27,481 bases of DNA from Bacteroidota bacterium (GTDB lineage Bacteria; Bacteroidota; Ignavibacteria; SZUA-365). The position numbers were made by a program, and so were the translations under genes. Of the stretch, positions 7,109 to 15,259 are shown piece after piece. Numbering within the stretch: the first letter of the stretch is position 1; each line of letters begins with the position of its first letter. The stretch covers positions 1-27,481 of the forward strand of contig JAGTUW010000101.1 of assembly GCA_018224345.1 (NCBI GenBank), written 5' to 3'. The notes beneath the pieces were generated by a model. It was given only the letters and a program-made list of their open reading frames with translations. It did no database searches and was not told where the DNA came from.

Positions 7109-9229
7109 TTATTTCTGCGGCACTTCGAAGCGCTCATCCTCCACATCGACATTGTGTTCATAGGAGTTGATGGTCGCTTTCATTGACATTTGGGGGTTTT
7201 CGACACGGATGCTGTACGGCAGCATCATGCCATCGGTTTCACGGTAATCGTCGAGGTAGGTCATCGTGGTAACGGGACCTTGTGGTCCCTCCCCGGTTTC
7301 CGACCGTGCGACGAGCAGCATGGACTCGGCATCGAAGAACAACTCCTGCGTACTGTGCTTGCGTTTGAGTTCGACCACATAGACAACACGTCCATCCATT
7401 TCCCGCTTTGCCGTGACGGTGGGGTCGAAGCCGAGTTCCTTCCATCGGATCAGGGGATTGAATTGCTCATTTTCCAGCGTCTGTTCACGTTCCTCGCCGG
7501 TGACCTCCTGAATGGGCTGCATCGGTTGACGCATGAACACGTTCTCACCATCAATCCACTGTTCCGTTTCCATGGTCTGCGGGCCGCCGCCCATGTCCAC
7601 TGCCAGTGTCAGATGCTGATATTTCTTGTTGGGTGCCTTCTCGATTTCAAGCATCGAGCCGTCGGCCTGGACGGGTCCGAACGACATGACGACTTCGCCT
7701 TTGGTGATCCGGGTGGTGAGTTCCTCAAAACGTGCACGACCACCGATGGCCTCGATATGGTTTTCCATGAGCGTCGGTGCGTCGATATCAATGTCGAGCG
7801 TAAGTTGTTCCGAGACGGGATTGATATCGGTGTCATACATGTGCACTTCACCGAAGGCCTTGAGCGGGTCCAGGATTTCACCGGCATCACCGACGGCGAG
7901 AAGGGCGACATTGTCGGTGTCGAGATATTTTTCTGCCATGTGCTGGACATCCTGCGCATTAATGCGCATGATATTGGCGACATAATTGCGGTAATAATCC
8001 TTCGGCAGATCGTACAGATCGATATTCTGTACCATGGCCGCGATATTCGATGGACTCTCCAGCCCCAGGAGAAAGCGTCCGGCTGCATATTGCCTGTGCA
8101 TATCCATGGTCGCTTCATCGACGGGTTCATAGCGCATGCGATCCATTTCCAGGAGGATCTGTGTGAAGGCGGAATCGGTGGCACTGCGGCGAACGGTGCT
8201 GGAGGCCATCCAGAGTCCGGCATGCTTCCTGGCTTCGAGATCACTGTAGGCACCATAGGTGAATCCATAGGTTTCGCGCAGATTGGCGAACAACCGGCCT
8301 GAGAAGCCGCCGCCGAGTATGGAGTTCATCAGACTGGCGGACAGATAATCCGGGTTGCGCCGGTTCATGCCATCTGCCAGTACGGAAATTGCTGTCTGTG
8401 TCTGGGTTTTACCGAGATCGACCAGATGCACACTGCGGCCCGTGATTTCTTCCGGACGCGGAAAATCATTTACGGGCGGTTTCCCTTCCTTCCAAGAGGA
8501 GAAATAACGCCTGATGACGGGGAGAATTTCTTCTGGTGTCACATCGCCGACGACAGCAAGCGACGCATTGTTGGGGATGAAGTATTGGTTATGGAAATCC
8601 ACCAGCATCGTGCGTGTCGTTTTCTCCACATCTTCTTCGATGCCAAAGTTGGCATATGGATGAGGGGCGTAGCCGGTGACAATCTGAAGACGTCCCATTA
8701 CCTGGTCGGGATCACGTTTGACTGTCTGCAGTCCGGAAATGGACTGTTTTTTCAGCTTGTCGAGTTCATCCTCCGGAAAGACAGGATTGTACAGTGCATC
8801 GGTCATGAGCGTAAGGAGCTGATCCATGTGCTTTTTCAGTCCCGAGCCACTGACCGACATCTGGTCGTCGGCTGCGCCGGCGCCGATACTCAGACCGAGA
8901 AGATCGGCTTCCTTGGCGAAGGTGAGCTTGTCTCTGCTTGTTGTTCCCGCAGTGAGTAATTGAGTGACATTGTCTGCAATGCCGGAAATCTCACCGTCAT
9001 ATTCAGAACCCGAACGGATCAGCAGGCGAAATGTGACGAGAGGTTGCGCGTGGTTGCTGATGACGAACACACGCAGGCCGTTATCAAGCGTACTTTCATG
9101 ATAATCGGGGAAGGACGCTGTCGGAGCGGGTCCCGGTTCGGGTTTTTTTGATCGGTCGATCTGTGCCTCCAGTGATCCGCCGAGGAGCAACAGGAGGGTG
9201 ATGAGCAATACCATGCGTTGGAAATTCAT
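7109..9229 (-). CDS. M16-family non-catalytic subunit with LolA-like C-terminal extension
   Basis: Secreted or periplasmic partner subunit of a heterodimeric M16 (pitrilysin-type) peptidase. An Ala-Gln-terminated signal peptide is visible (about residues 1-23). Residues 45-480 hold two M16 domains, but the zinc motif HxxEH is replaced by DNVTQ (residues 86-90), so this chain should not cut peptide bonds. The C-terminal M16 domain keeps the conserved Arg318/Tyr325 pair (FANLRETYGFTYG) that in two-chain M16 peptidases helps bind substrate in the partner's active site. Residues about 488-706 form an additional domain starting EAIGGRARFEEL, rich in beta-strand, resembling LolA-like/outer-membrane lipoprotein-sorting folds. 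ATG 9229 is chosen because it places the signal peptide at the N-terminus; the ribosome-binding site is weak. It lies 28 bp after the catalytic gene, so it is probably co-transcribed. Confidence 0.88.
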   Translation of the reverse strand: MNFQRMVLLITLLLLLGGSLEAQIDRSKKPEPGPAPTASFPDYHESTLDNGLRVFVISNHAQPLVTFRLLIRSGSEYDGEISGIADNVTQLLTAGTTSRDKLTFAKEADLLGLSIGAGAADDQMSVSGSGLKKHMDQLLTLMTDALYNPVFPEDELDKLKKQSISGLQTVKRDPDQVMGRLQIVTGYAPHPYANFGIEEDVEKTTRTMLVDFHNQYFIPNNASLAVVGDVTPEEILPVIRRYFSSWKEGKPPVNDFPRPEEITGRSVHLVDLGKTQTQTAISVLADGMNRRNPDYLSASLMNSILGGGFSGRLFANLRETYGFTYGAYSDLEARKHAGLWMASSTVRRSATDSAFTQILLEMDRMRYEPVDEATMDMHRQYAAGRFLLGLESPSNIAAMVQNIDLYDLPKDYYRNYVANIMRINAQDVQHMAEKYLDTDNVALLAVGDAGEILDPLKAFGEVHMYDTDINPVSEQLTLDIDIDAPTLMENHIEAIGGRARFEELTTRITKGEVVMSFGPVQADGSMLEIEKAPNKKYQHLTLAVDMGGGPQTMETEQWIDGENVFMRQPMQPIQEVTGEEREQTLENEQFNPLIRWKELGFDPTVTAKREMDGRVVYVVELKRKHSTQELFFDAESMLLVARSETGEGPQGPVTTMTYLDDYRETDGMMLPYSIRVENPQMSMKATINSYEHNVDVEDERFEVPQK

Positions 9230-9257
9230 TGTCGTATATTCCGTATCTCGTGGTGAA

Positions 9258-10586
9258 TCAACTGTTTTTATCCATGACGACGTACTTGACCACATTCCTG
9301 CGTTCGGGACGCAGATAGGTGTTGGCGACACGTTGAATATCCTCACGCGTCACAGCCATATACCTCTCGAGCTGTTTGTTCACGAGATCGGTATCTGCAC
9401 GGAACATCGAGTATTGTGCGAGATTACGAAGTTTTCCGTCGAGAGAGAGGAAGCTGCGCGTGAACTGTGTTTCGCTGGCGTTGCGTACTTTGAGAAATTC
9501 CTCTTCCGTAATCCCGTCACGTTGTACGGCTTCGATTTCTTCGCGTATCGCGGTCTCTATCGGTTCGAACTCCACACCCGCGTTGGCGATGGCAATGAAG
9601 GCGAACATCCCCGCCTTGTCGAGCGGAATACCGAAACTCGATGCCTGCAATGCGAGTTGTTCACGATCGACGATCCGCTGGTACAGTCGGGAACTGCGTC
9701 CGGTAGATAATACATCGGCAAGTAATTCGAGGGCATAGGCATCAGGATGACGGTAATCCACGGTGACATAGGATTCGATATAGGCCGGCAAAGGCGTGAT
9801 TTCTTCTTCGACAATCAGCTCGCGCGCCTCGGTCTGTTCGGGAATATTGACGATGCGCTGCGGTGGCTGTGGTCCGGAAGGAATATCCCCAAAGTATTGT
9901 TCTATCAACTCCTTTGTCTCCCGGACATCAATATCGCCTCCGACAACCAGACATGCGTTGTTCGGCAGATAGTATTTCCGGTGAAAGTCACGGAACTCGT
10001 CTATCGACGCACTGTTGATGTCCTGTGCCAGTCCGATCGGCATCCATTCGTACGGGGTGTCCTGGAAGGTCAGCTTGAAAAGATTGTCGCCGATGGTGCC
10101 GTAGGGACGGCCTTCATAGCGCTGCTTGAGTTCTTCTTTGACCACCTGGCGTTGCGTCTCGACGCCGGTTTCATCAATGACCAGGTGCATCATGCGTTCG
10201 GACTCGATCCACAGCGCGAGTTCGAGCTGGTTGATGGGAATCTTGAAGAAATAGTCGGTCTGGTCGAAGGAGGTGGAGGCATTGAGCACCCCGCCGGCAG
10301 CGGTAATCAGCTTGTCGATCTGTCCGCGCTCGATGTGTTTTGTGCCCTCGAACATGAGATGCTCGAAGAAATGGGCGAAGCCGGTACGATCCGTCACTTC
10401 GTCCTTTGAACCGACGCGGTAGAGTACGTAGGTCATGGCCGTCGGGGCCGAACGATCGACATGGAGAATCACCGTCAGCCCGTTGTCCAGCGAGTACTCC
10501 TCGTACTGGATGGGAGTGAAGCTCTGCGCATGCAGTCCGACAGTGGTCAGCAGCAGCAGAAGCGCAAAAACGAAATATCGTTTCAT
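9258..10586 (-). CDS. M16-family zinc peptidase, catalytic subunit
   Basis: Zinc-dependent peptidase that degrades or processes peptides, probably in the periplasm. The N-terminal signal peptide ends near GLHAQ (residue 21). The inverted zinc motif His72-Phe-Phe-Glu75-His76 (HxxEH) is intact, and a third ligand Glu151/152 (KEELKQRYE) stands at the family's usual spacing of about 76 residues. At 442 residues it is the usual half-size M16B chain and, with the inactive partner encoded directly downstream, matches the two-chain arrangement known from bacterial PqqL/YmxG-like pairs. GAGG about 8 nt before the ATG supports the start. Upstream lies the 32-bp tandem-repeat region with a candidate promoter. 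Confidence 0.94.
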   Translation of the reverse strand: MKRYFVFALLLLLTTVGLHAQSFTPIQYEEYSLDNGLTVILHVDRSAPTAMTYVLYRVGSKDEVTDRTGFAHFFEHLMFEGTKHIERGQIDKLITAAGGVLNASTSFDQTDYFFKIPINQLELALWIESERMMHLVIDETGVETQRQVVKEELKQRYEGRPYGTIGDNLFKLTFQDTPYEWMPIGLAQDINSASIDEFRDFHRKYYLPNNACLVVGGDIDVRETKELIEQYFGDIPSGPQPPQRIVNIPEQTEARELIVEEEITPLPAYIESYVTVDYRHPDAYALELLADVLSTGRSSRLYQRIVDREQLALQASSFGIPLDKAGMFAFIAIANAGVEFEPIETAIREEIEAVQRDGITEEEFLKVRNASETQFTRSFLSLDGKLRNLAQYSMFRADTDLVNKQLERYMAVTREDIQRVANTYLRPERRNVVKYVVMDKNS

Positions 10587-10616
10587 GGGAACAACCTCAT
10601 GAATATTAAAAGTGAA

Positions 10617-10725
10617 TAACGTACTGTCTGATAGATATTAAATAGAAATAACGTACTGTCTGATAGATATTAAATAGAAATAACGTACTGTCTGATAAAT
10701 ATTAAATAGAAATAACGTACTGTCT
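10617..10725. repeat. AT-rich 32-bp tandem repeat (3.4 copies) upstream of the M16 operon
   Basis: Units at 10617-10648, 10649-10680 and 10681-10712 are identical except for one G-to-A change at 10698, followed by a 13-base fourth start. A degenerate partial unit (ATATTAAAAGTGAA) precedes the first. The unit begins TAACGTACTG and carries TATTAAATAG. The units abut with no spacers, so this is not a CRISPR array. The 32-bp period is about three helical turns, which would place any bound protein on one DNA face. It fills most of the 170-bp gap between the M16 and HAD genes. Confidence 0.93.
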
Positions 10726-10729
10726 TCAA
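10701..10729 (-). promoter_or_regulatory. Candidate sigma70-like promoter of the M16 operon
   Basis: On the minus strand TTGAAG (-35) and TTTAAT (-10, five of six to consensus) are 17 bp apart, at the upstream edge of the tandem repeats. Predicted transcription would start near 10694, so two to three repeat units would lie in a leader of about 108 nt. Each repeat carries its own TTTAAT, but only this copy has a fair -35 at the right distance. Confidence 0.4.
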
Positions 10730-10756
10730 TCCCGGGAGCACATTATCTGCGGGATA

Positions 10757-11440
10757 TCATTGAGCGGTCAGCAGCAGGGGCAGATCGGTCAGGGCGCGGA
10801 TTTCATGGATGATGTAATCCGCATCGCCGAGGAACTCCCGTCCCAGCGTCGTCTCCACCGCCACACAGCGCATACCTGCGTTTTTGGCCGAGGTGATGCC
10901 CAGCGGCGCATTCTCGACGACCAGGCATACATCCGGCGTGAGATTCATATGGTGCATCGGCGCGAGGTAGGGATCCGGGTGCGGTTTTGCACGTTGCACC
11001 TCATCGCCGGTAATGAGGAAATCGAACAATGCGCGGTGTTCTTCCGCCAGGGCGGTTTCCATGTTTTTTTTCGAAGACGCAGTGACCAGCGCCGTGTGGA
11101 AACCCCGGCGCCGTACTTCCGCTATTGTCTCGAACACATGCGGGTAATAGGTGACCTTGACGATGGAGCGGTAATAGGCGCGTTTGCGGTCGATGAATGC
11201 CTCGTGTTCTTCTGCGGGAAGCGTCACTCCCGCCTCCTCAAGAAACGTCGGCAGAATTTCGCGCGACGCACGTCCCTCATGCAGAAGTACGGACTGTTCC
11301 GAAACGCTGCCTCCCAGTTCCTGAAACATTTTCTCCCATGCCAGATAATGATAGTGCAGCGTATCGGCGATTACGCCGTCGAGGTCGAAAAACACCGCCT
11401 TGATTATTGATCCGGTACTATGTAAACGCCCGTTTGCCAT
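10757..11440 (-). CDS. HAD-superfamily phosphatase, beta-phosphoglucomutase-like
   Basis: Cytoplasmic hydrolase or phosphomutase of the haloacid dehalogenase superfamily. Motif I is FFDLDGVIADT, with nucleophile Asp19 and acid/base Asp21; motif II Thr lies in LVTASS; motif III Lys in RAKPHPDPY; motif IV is VVENAPLGITSAKNAG. The helical cap between motifs I and II and the 227-residue length match subgroup I, which contains beta-phosphoglucomutase and phosphoglycolate phosphatase. In motif IV the usual second acid is Asn (EN), as in the phosphoglucomutase-like branch; the substrate is not predictable. ATG 11440 is chosen for the close upstream GAGGA and because motif I then begins at residue 17; the frame is open further upstream but that part overlaps the PAP2 gene. 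It is last in the yceH-hemL run, 47 bp after the PAP2 gene. Confidence 0.88.
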   Translation of the reverse strand: MANGRLHSTGSIIKAVFFDLDGVIADTLHYHYLAWEKMFQELGGSVSEQSVLLHEGRASREILPTFLEEAGVTLPAEEHEAFIDRKRAYYRSIVKVTYYPHVFETIAEVRRRGFHTALVTASSKKNMETALAEEHRALFDFLITGDEVQRAKPHPDPYLAPMHHMNLTPDVCLVVENAPLGITSAKNAGMRCVAVETTLGREFLGDADYIIHEIRALTDLPLLLTAQ

Positions 11441-11487
11441 GTCCTCGCAATGTACGAAGAAAGGGGGGAAAAGTTTAGACGGGGAGA

Positions 11488-12123
11488 TTATTGCATCAAC
11501 GGCAGCAGCACATTGAGAATTACCCAGACCTGCAGCAGCGTCAGTCCGATACCCGCGACAGTACCGGCGACGACCTGGGCGATGGTGTGCGCATGGAGTG
11601 TGACGCGTGACCAGGCGAGCAGAAGGACGAGCGGAAGCGTCCAGAGCAACGACCAGCCGAAGAGGGGAAAGAGGAACACCAGCGGTCCGGCGAGGCCCAT
11701 CATGTGCGCGCTGATTTTCCAACGAAGATTGATGGCGTTGAGAATAAGTGTGTTGATGAGAAAGCACCACATCAGTCCCCACACGAACACCGATGCGTTG
11801 AGCATGATCAGAAACATCAGTCCGCCCAACGAAAACACGGCGCTGATCAGATAGGGTTTTGTTCGTTTCAACCGCTCCGGTACGTCGTATGCCGTGACTT
11901 CTTCCATCTTCCGCAGGTAGAGGACATAGGCCATCTGCAGTCCGCCCGCACAGGCCACGGCGACGATCCAAACTACCATCTGGTGGAACGGTCCGCCATG
12001 TTCATATCGCAGCACAAGCAGGGCGAACACCACTGCGGCCACGGTCGGCGGAATCAGGGCGACGGAAAGCCAGTACGCGATGCGCTCTGCAGTGCTGCGG
12101 GGCGGGGTGATAGCCGTTTCCAT
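11488..12123 (-). CDS. PAP2-like integral membrane phosphatase family protein
   Basis: A 211-residue protein with about six hydrophobic membrane segments. Weak but ordered PAP2 signatures are visible: WKISAHMMG corresponds to the PSGH-type motif (His kept), and SRVTLHAHTIAQVVAG to SRx5Hx3D, with the catalytic His kept but the final Asp replaced by Gln. PAP2 enzymes remove phosphate from lipid phosphates such as phosphatidic acid, phosphatidylglycerophosphate or undecaprenyl pyrophosphate; which one applies here is unknown, and the Gln variant leaves activity uncertain. GGAG 5 nt upstream supports the ATG. The gene begins 2 bp after the stop of the haem-binding-protein gene, so the two are almost certainly translated from one mRNA. 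Confidence 0.75.
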   Translation of the reverse strand: METAITPPRSTAERIAYWLSVALIPPTVAAVVFALLVLRYEHGGPFHQMVVWIVAVACAGGLQMAYVLYLRKMEEVTAYDVPERLKRTKPYLISAVFSLGGLMFLIMLNASVFVWGLMWCFLINTLILNAINLRWKISAHMMGLAGPLVFLFPLFGWSLLWTLPLVLLLAWSRVTLHAHTIAQVVAGTVAGIGLTLLQVWVILNVLLPLMQ

Positions 12124-12125
12124 GC

Positions 12126-12548
12126 TTACTCCGTTACCCAGCGTTCGATGACGGCCCTGTCCTCGCTGTCGAGGCGGGCGTCGGGATGAAGAAGAAGATA
12201 GGAGGGAAGAGGCATGCTTTCCTCCTCCACGCTGGAGAGAATATCGCGCTTGAGAAGATAGCGTTTGCGTACATCCAGTGTATCCCAGTCAGAGAAATTC
12301 AGTGCGTCGCGTCCGTCGCGGACATGCCCGGCGAGTAACCAGCCTGCGGGATTGACATGACTGTACCAGGGCCAGCGGGTTTCATTTGAATGACAATCGT
12401 AACAGGCAGGGCGCAGCAGGGCTTTTACCGCGGGGGGAGCGATGATGTCCGCCCGGACAGGGGGGTTGTCCCGCACAGGACGAAATAGCTGCATACCGAG
12501 GATAATACCCGCGATACCGAGGATCACGATACGCGCGGTCTTTCTCAT
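12126..12548 (-). CDS. Haem-binding-domain protein (CxxCH, Haem_bd family)
   Basis: A 140-residue exported or membrane-anchored protein with an N-terminal hydrophobic helix (IVILGIAGIILG). The mature part follows the Haem_bd pattern closely: FRPVRDNPP, then ACYDCHSNETRWPWYS with a c-type haem site (CxxCH), LNFSDWD, and a C-terminal MPLPSYLLLHPDARL block. The family is common in Bacteroidota and probably binds one covalent haem in the periplasm; its partner is unknown. Its ATG overlaps the stop of the UDP-glucose pyrophosphorylase gene by one base (TGATG), with GGAAGG as ribosome-binding site inside that gene, so translation is coupled. Position just after hemL in the same gene run fits a haem theme. 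Confidence 0.88.
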   Translation of the reverse strand: MRKTARIVILGIAGIILGMQLFRPVRDNPPVRADIIAPPAVKALLRPACYDCHSNETRWPWYSHVNPAGWLLAGHVRDGRDALNFSDWDTLDVRKRYLLKRDILSSVEEESMPLPSYLLLHPDARLDSEDRAVIERWVTE

Positions 12549-13954
12549 CAGCCTTCCAATATGGTGTTGTCTTCGATGCGCAGAGGAGATGCTTCCTCTG
12601 TACGAACATGCACATGTCCCCGGCAGACGACATCGCGGCCGAAGCGGACATCCCCCTCGACACGGAGCGAGCTGCAATGCAGCAGCGACGGCGCGCCGTG
12701 CGGGAATCTATCCATGAGCTGCGAGACGAAACGGTAATGCGTTTTGTCGAGCACGATATCGAGATGCGGAAGCGTACGCGCAGGATTCGGCGTGATACGG
12801 AAGTCATCGGTCAGCGTGTAGGCGTCGGACCAGACGGCCAGGAGATCGTCGCAGGATTTCACGGGGGCAAAACGCGTGCGTGGGACGCGGAGCGCTTCCG
12901 CTCCTTCGAACAGGGAGATTGCTGCACCCATGGCTGTTTCGAGCTGATATACCCGGGGGGAAGACGGATCGCGCGGGTCCAGCGTCTTTATATTGCGAAT
13001 CAGAGGCAGCGGCAGGAGTCCGTCATAACGGTCGATCATGTCGCGCAAGGCAGGAAGATTGATCCACAGACTGTTGGTATTGAAATAGCGGTACAGCGTG
13101 ATGTCCTGGAAGTCGTCCGTTTCCTCTTCCGGACATTGCGCCGATTCCCGCAGTGTCAGCCGGCCGTCTTTCAACCGTGCGAGATGTCCCCCTTTGCGAT
13201 CGGCGGGCGTTCTGTCTGCCACTTCCATCATGAAGGGAATGTCTTTCGCGGAGAAGTACCCGAGTATCTCCGTGTCCACAAGGGCGCCGAGATTGTCGGC
13301 ATTGCTGATGAACGCGTACTTCATCCCCGCATCCAGCAGGGTATTGAGCAGCCCCGAGGTATGCAATGCCGTATAGATGTCACCGTGACCGGGTGGGCAC
13401 CACTCCAATGCCGGGTCCTCTTCGCTTCGTGCCGGAGCGAGATTGTCGGCCAGGACTTTCGGGACGCGGTGCTGCAGGAAATCAAGGGGGAGGTCACGTT
13501 TGAGCGATGGATAATCTGCGAGGGCGGCGAGACTGTCGTCCTGTGTATATTCACTGTTCATGAGCAGCAGCGGAGTGTACAGCCCGTGCACTTCCTCCTG
13601 TCGCAGAATCTGTCGCGCGATGATGTCGATGAAACGGAGGTCGCCCCGCAGCGGCAGGAGACTTTTCGCGCGGTCGAGTCCCATGCTGGTTCCGAGCCCG
13701 CCATTGAGTTTGATGACGACCGTCTGTCCGAGAGCAGCGCTTCCCCGTGCACCGTATCCCTGCAGGTCTTCGGCATCGGTAACCGCATCGACTGCATCGA
13801 TCTGAGCGCGTGTAATCGCTCCGGTCGCGCCGCTGCGCAACTGCAGATAATTACGTTTGAACATGTTGATCACCAACGGATGGATATCCGCCGTACGCAT
13901 TTTTTCCTCGAAGGGACGGAAGGCCGCAAGTATATCGCCTGTGTACTCTGCCAT
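12548..13954 (-). CDS. UTP--glucose-1-phosphate uridylyltransferase, eukaryotic-like UDPGP family
   Basis: Makes UDP-glucose from UTP and glucose-1-phosphate for polysaccharide and glycolipid synthesis. The nucleotide-binding loop KLNGGLGTSMG (from residue 82), followed by AKSLLPLRG, is the hallmark of the UDPGP family found in eukaryotes and some bacteria rather than of the shorter bacterial GalU. Other family blocks are WCPPGHGDIY, FISNADNLGA and RKGGHLA. The last 70 residues form the short beta-helix tail (VEGDVRFGRDVVCRGHVHV) known from this family. At 468 residues the length is normal. It starts 18 bp after hemL, with a modest GAGAG upstream. A related UDP-sugar or UDP-HexNAc pyrophosphorylase specificity cannot be excluded, but the motifs favour UDP-glucose. 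Confidence 0.92.
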   Translation of the reverse strand: MAEYTGDILAAFRPFEEKMRTADIHPLVINMFKRNYLQLRSGATGAITRAQIDAVDAVTDAEDLQGYGARGSAALGQTVVIKLNGGLGTSMGLDRAKSLLPLRGDLRFIDIIARQILRQEEVHGLYTPLLLMNSEYTQDDSLAALADYPSLKRDLPLDFLQHRVPKVLADNLAPARSEEDPALEWCPPGHGDIYTALHTSGLLNTLLDAGMKYAFISNADNLGALVDTEILGYFSAKDIPFMMEVADRTPADRKGGHLARLKDGRLTLRESAQCPEEETDDFQDITLYRYFNTNSLWINLPALRDMIDRYDGLLPLPLIRNIKTLDPRDPSSPRVYQLETAMGAAISLFEGAEALRVPRTRFAPVKSCDDLLAVWSDAYTLTDDFRITPNPARTLPHLDIVLDKTHYRFVSQLMDRFPHGAPSLLHCSSLRVEGDVRFGRDVVCRGHVHVRTEEASPLRIEDNTILEG

Positions 13955-13972
13955 CGGTTTTCGCTCTCGTTG

Positions 13973-15259
13973 TTATTTCACAATTGCACGCAGACTCTCA
14001 CGATTGGCTTCGATCGTACGGTCTATGTCGTCATCGTCATGCATGATGGAGAGAAAGGCGGCTTCGAATTGCGCGGGTGCGAGATAGATGCCGCGCTTGA
14101 GCATTTCCGTGAAGTAGCGTGCATAGAGTTCCGTATCGCAGGTTTTCGCTTCATCCCAGCTGTGAACGGGCTTGTCGGTGAAGAACAGGGTCAACATGGA
14201 GCCGACGCGATTGCTGACATACGGGAGGCCGAGTTCGTCGAGGTTGCCGCGAATGCCGTCGGCGAGTCGGGCGGCCTGGCGTTCGAGAAGCGGGTACAGC
14301 CCATCGTCCCCGGAAAGAAGGCGAAGGGTTTCGAGTCCGGCAGTCATTGCGAGCGGATTGCCGGACAGCGTTCCGGCCTGGTACACCGGGCCGGCGGGTG
14401 CGATCATTTCCATGATGTCCCGGCGTCCGCCATACGCGCCGACGGGGAGTCCGCCACCGATGATTTTGCCCAGCGTGGTCAGATCCGGCGTGACGTTGTA
14501 GCGTTGTTGCGCTCCGCCGGGAGCGACGCGGAAACCGGTCATGACTTCATCGAAGAGCAGCAGGATACCTTCACGTGTACACAGCGCGCGCAAGGCCTCG
14601 AGAAAGCCCTCGTCCGGCGGGACGCAGCCCATATTGCCGACGACCGGTTCGAGTATGATACAGGCGATGCGGTCGGGGAAGGCTTTGACCATTTCCTCGA
14701 CCGAGTCGATATCATTGAAGCGCGCGGTCAGCGTGTCTTCTGCCGTGGAAGAGGTCACGCCCGGGGAATCCGGGAGGCCGAGCGTCGCCACACCCGACCC
14801 TGCTTTTATCAGGAAGGAATCGCCATGTCCGTGATAGCATCCTTCGAACTTGAGAATTTTTTCCCGTCTGGTGAATGCGCGGGCGAGGCGAATCGCGGAG
14901 AGTGTCGCTTCGGTCCCGGAATTGACCATGCGGACCATCTCAATTCCCGGCACCATGTCGATAATTTTTGCTGCGAGCAGGTTTTCCAGCTCTGTCGGTG
15001 CACCGAAACTCGTGGCCTTGTCGAGTTGGGCATGCAGGGCGGCGACAACACGGGGGTGTGAATGACCGAGAATGAAGGGACCCCAACTGCCGATATAGTC
15101 GATGTATTCATTGCCATCGACGTCGCGGAGTTTCGAGCCCGCTGCGGACTCCATGAATACGGGGCTCCCTCCGACGGCGCGGAATGCGCGCACCGGTGAA
15201 TTGACGCCGCCCGGCAGCAGTGACAGTGCGTCGTCGAACAGTGTGGTACTTTTATTCAT
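13973..15259 (-). CDS. hemL: Glutamate-1-semialdehyde 2,1-aminomutase
   Basis: Converts glutamate-1-semialdehyde to 5-aminolevulinate, the last step of the C5 route into tetrapyrrole synthesis, in the cytoplasm. The 428-residue length is standard. The PLP lysine is Lys265 in TTLGKIIGGGLPVGAYGG; Asp237 in LLFDEVMTGFR binds the pyridine nitrogen; the N-terminal SLLPGGVNSPVRAF and the central GCYHGHGDS blocks are diagnostic. The start overlaps the end of yceH by 8 bp, and GGAGG lies in the yceH 3' end, indicating translational coupling. Its presence shows 5-aminolevulinate comes from glutamyl-tRNA, not from the Shemin (HemA/ALAS) route. Confidence 0.97.
   Translation of the reverse strand: MNKSTTLFDDALSLLPGGVNSPVRAFRAVGGSPVFMESAAGSKLRDVDGNEYIDYIGSWGPFILGHSHPRVVAALHAQLDKATSFGAPTELENLLAAKIIDMVPGIEMVRMVNSGTEATLSAIRLARAFTRREKILKFEGCYHGHGDSFLIKAGSGVATLGLPDSPGVTSSTAEDTLTARFNDIDSVEEMVKAFPDRIACIILEPVVGNMGCVPPDEGFLEALRALCTREGILLLFDEVMTGFRVAPGGAQQRYNVTPDLTTLGKIIGGGLPVGAYGGRRDIMEMIAPAGPVYQAGTLSGNPLAMTAGLETLRLLSGDDGLYPLLERQAARLADGIRGNLDELGLPYVSNRVGSMLTLFFTDKPVHSWDEAKTCDTELYARYFTEMLKRGIYLAPAQFEAAFLSIMHDDDDIDRTIEANRESLRAIVK

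Noticed and set aside
7190..8302. 370-codon plus-strand open frame
   Set aside because: Antisense shadow of the M16 non-catalytic subunit gene; no recognisable domains and no ribosome-binding site.
10617..10725. CRISPR array
   Set aside because: Units are 32 bp but abut directly with no spacers, there are only 3.4 copies, and no cas genes are nearby. It is a simple tandem repeat.
12608..15061. Very long plus-strand open frame (817 codons)
   Set aside because: It lies antisense to the UDP-glucose pyrophosphorylase and hemL genes, both with full motifs. Its translation has no family features, and such antisense frames are common in GC-rich codon-biased genes.
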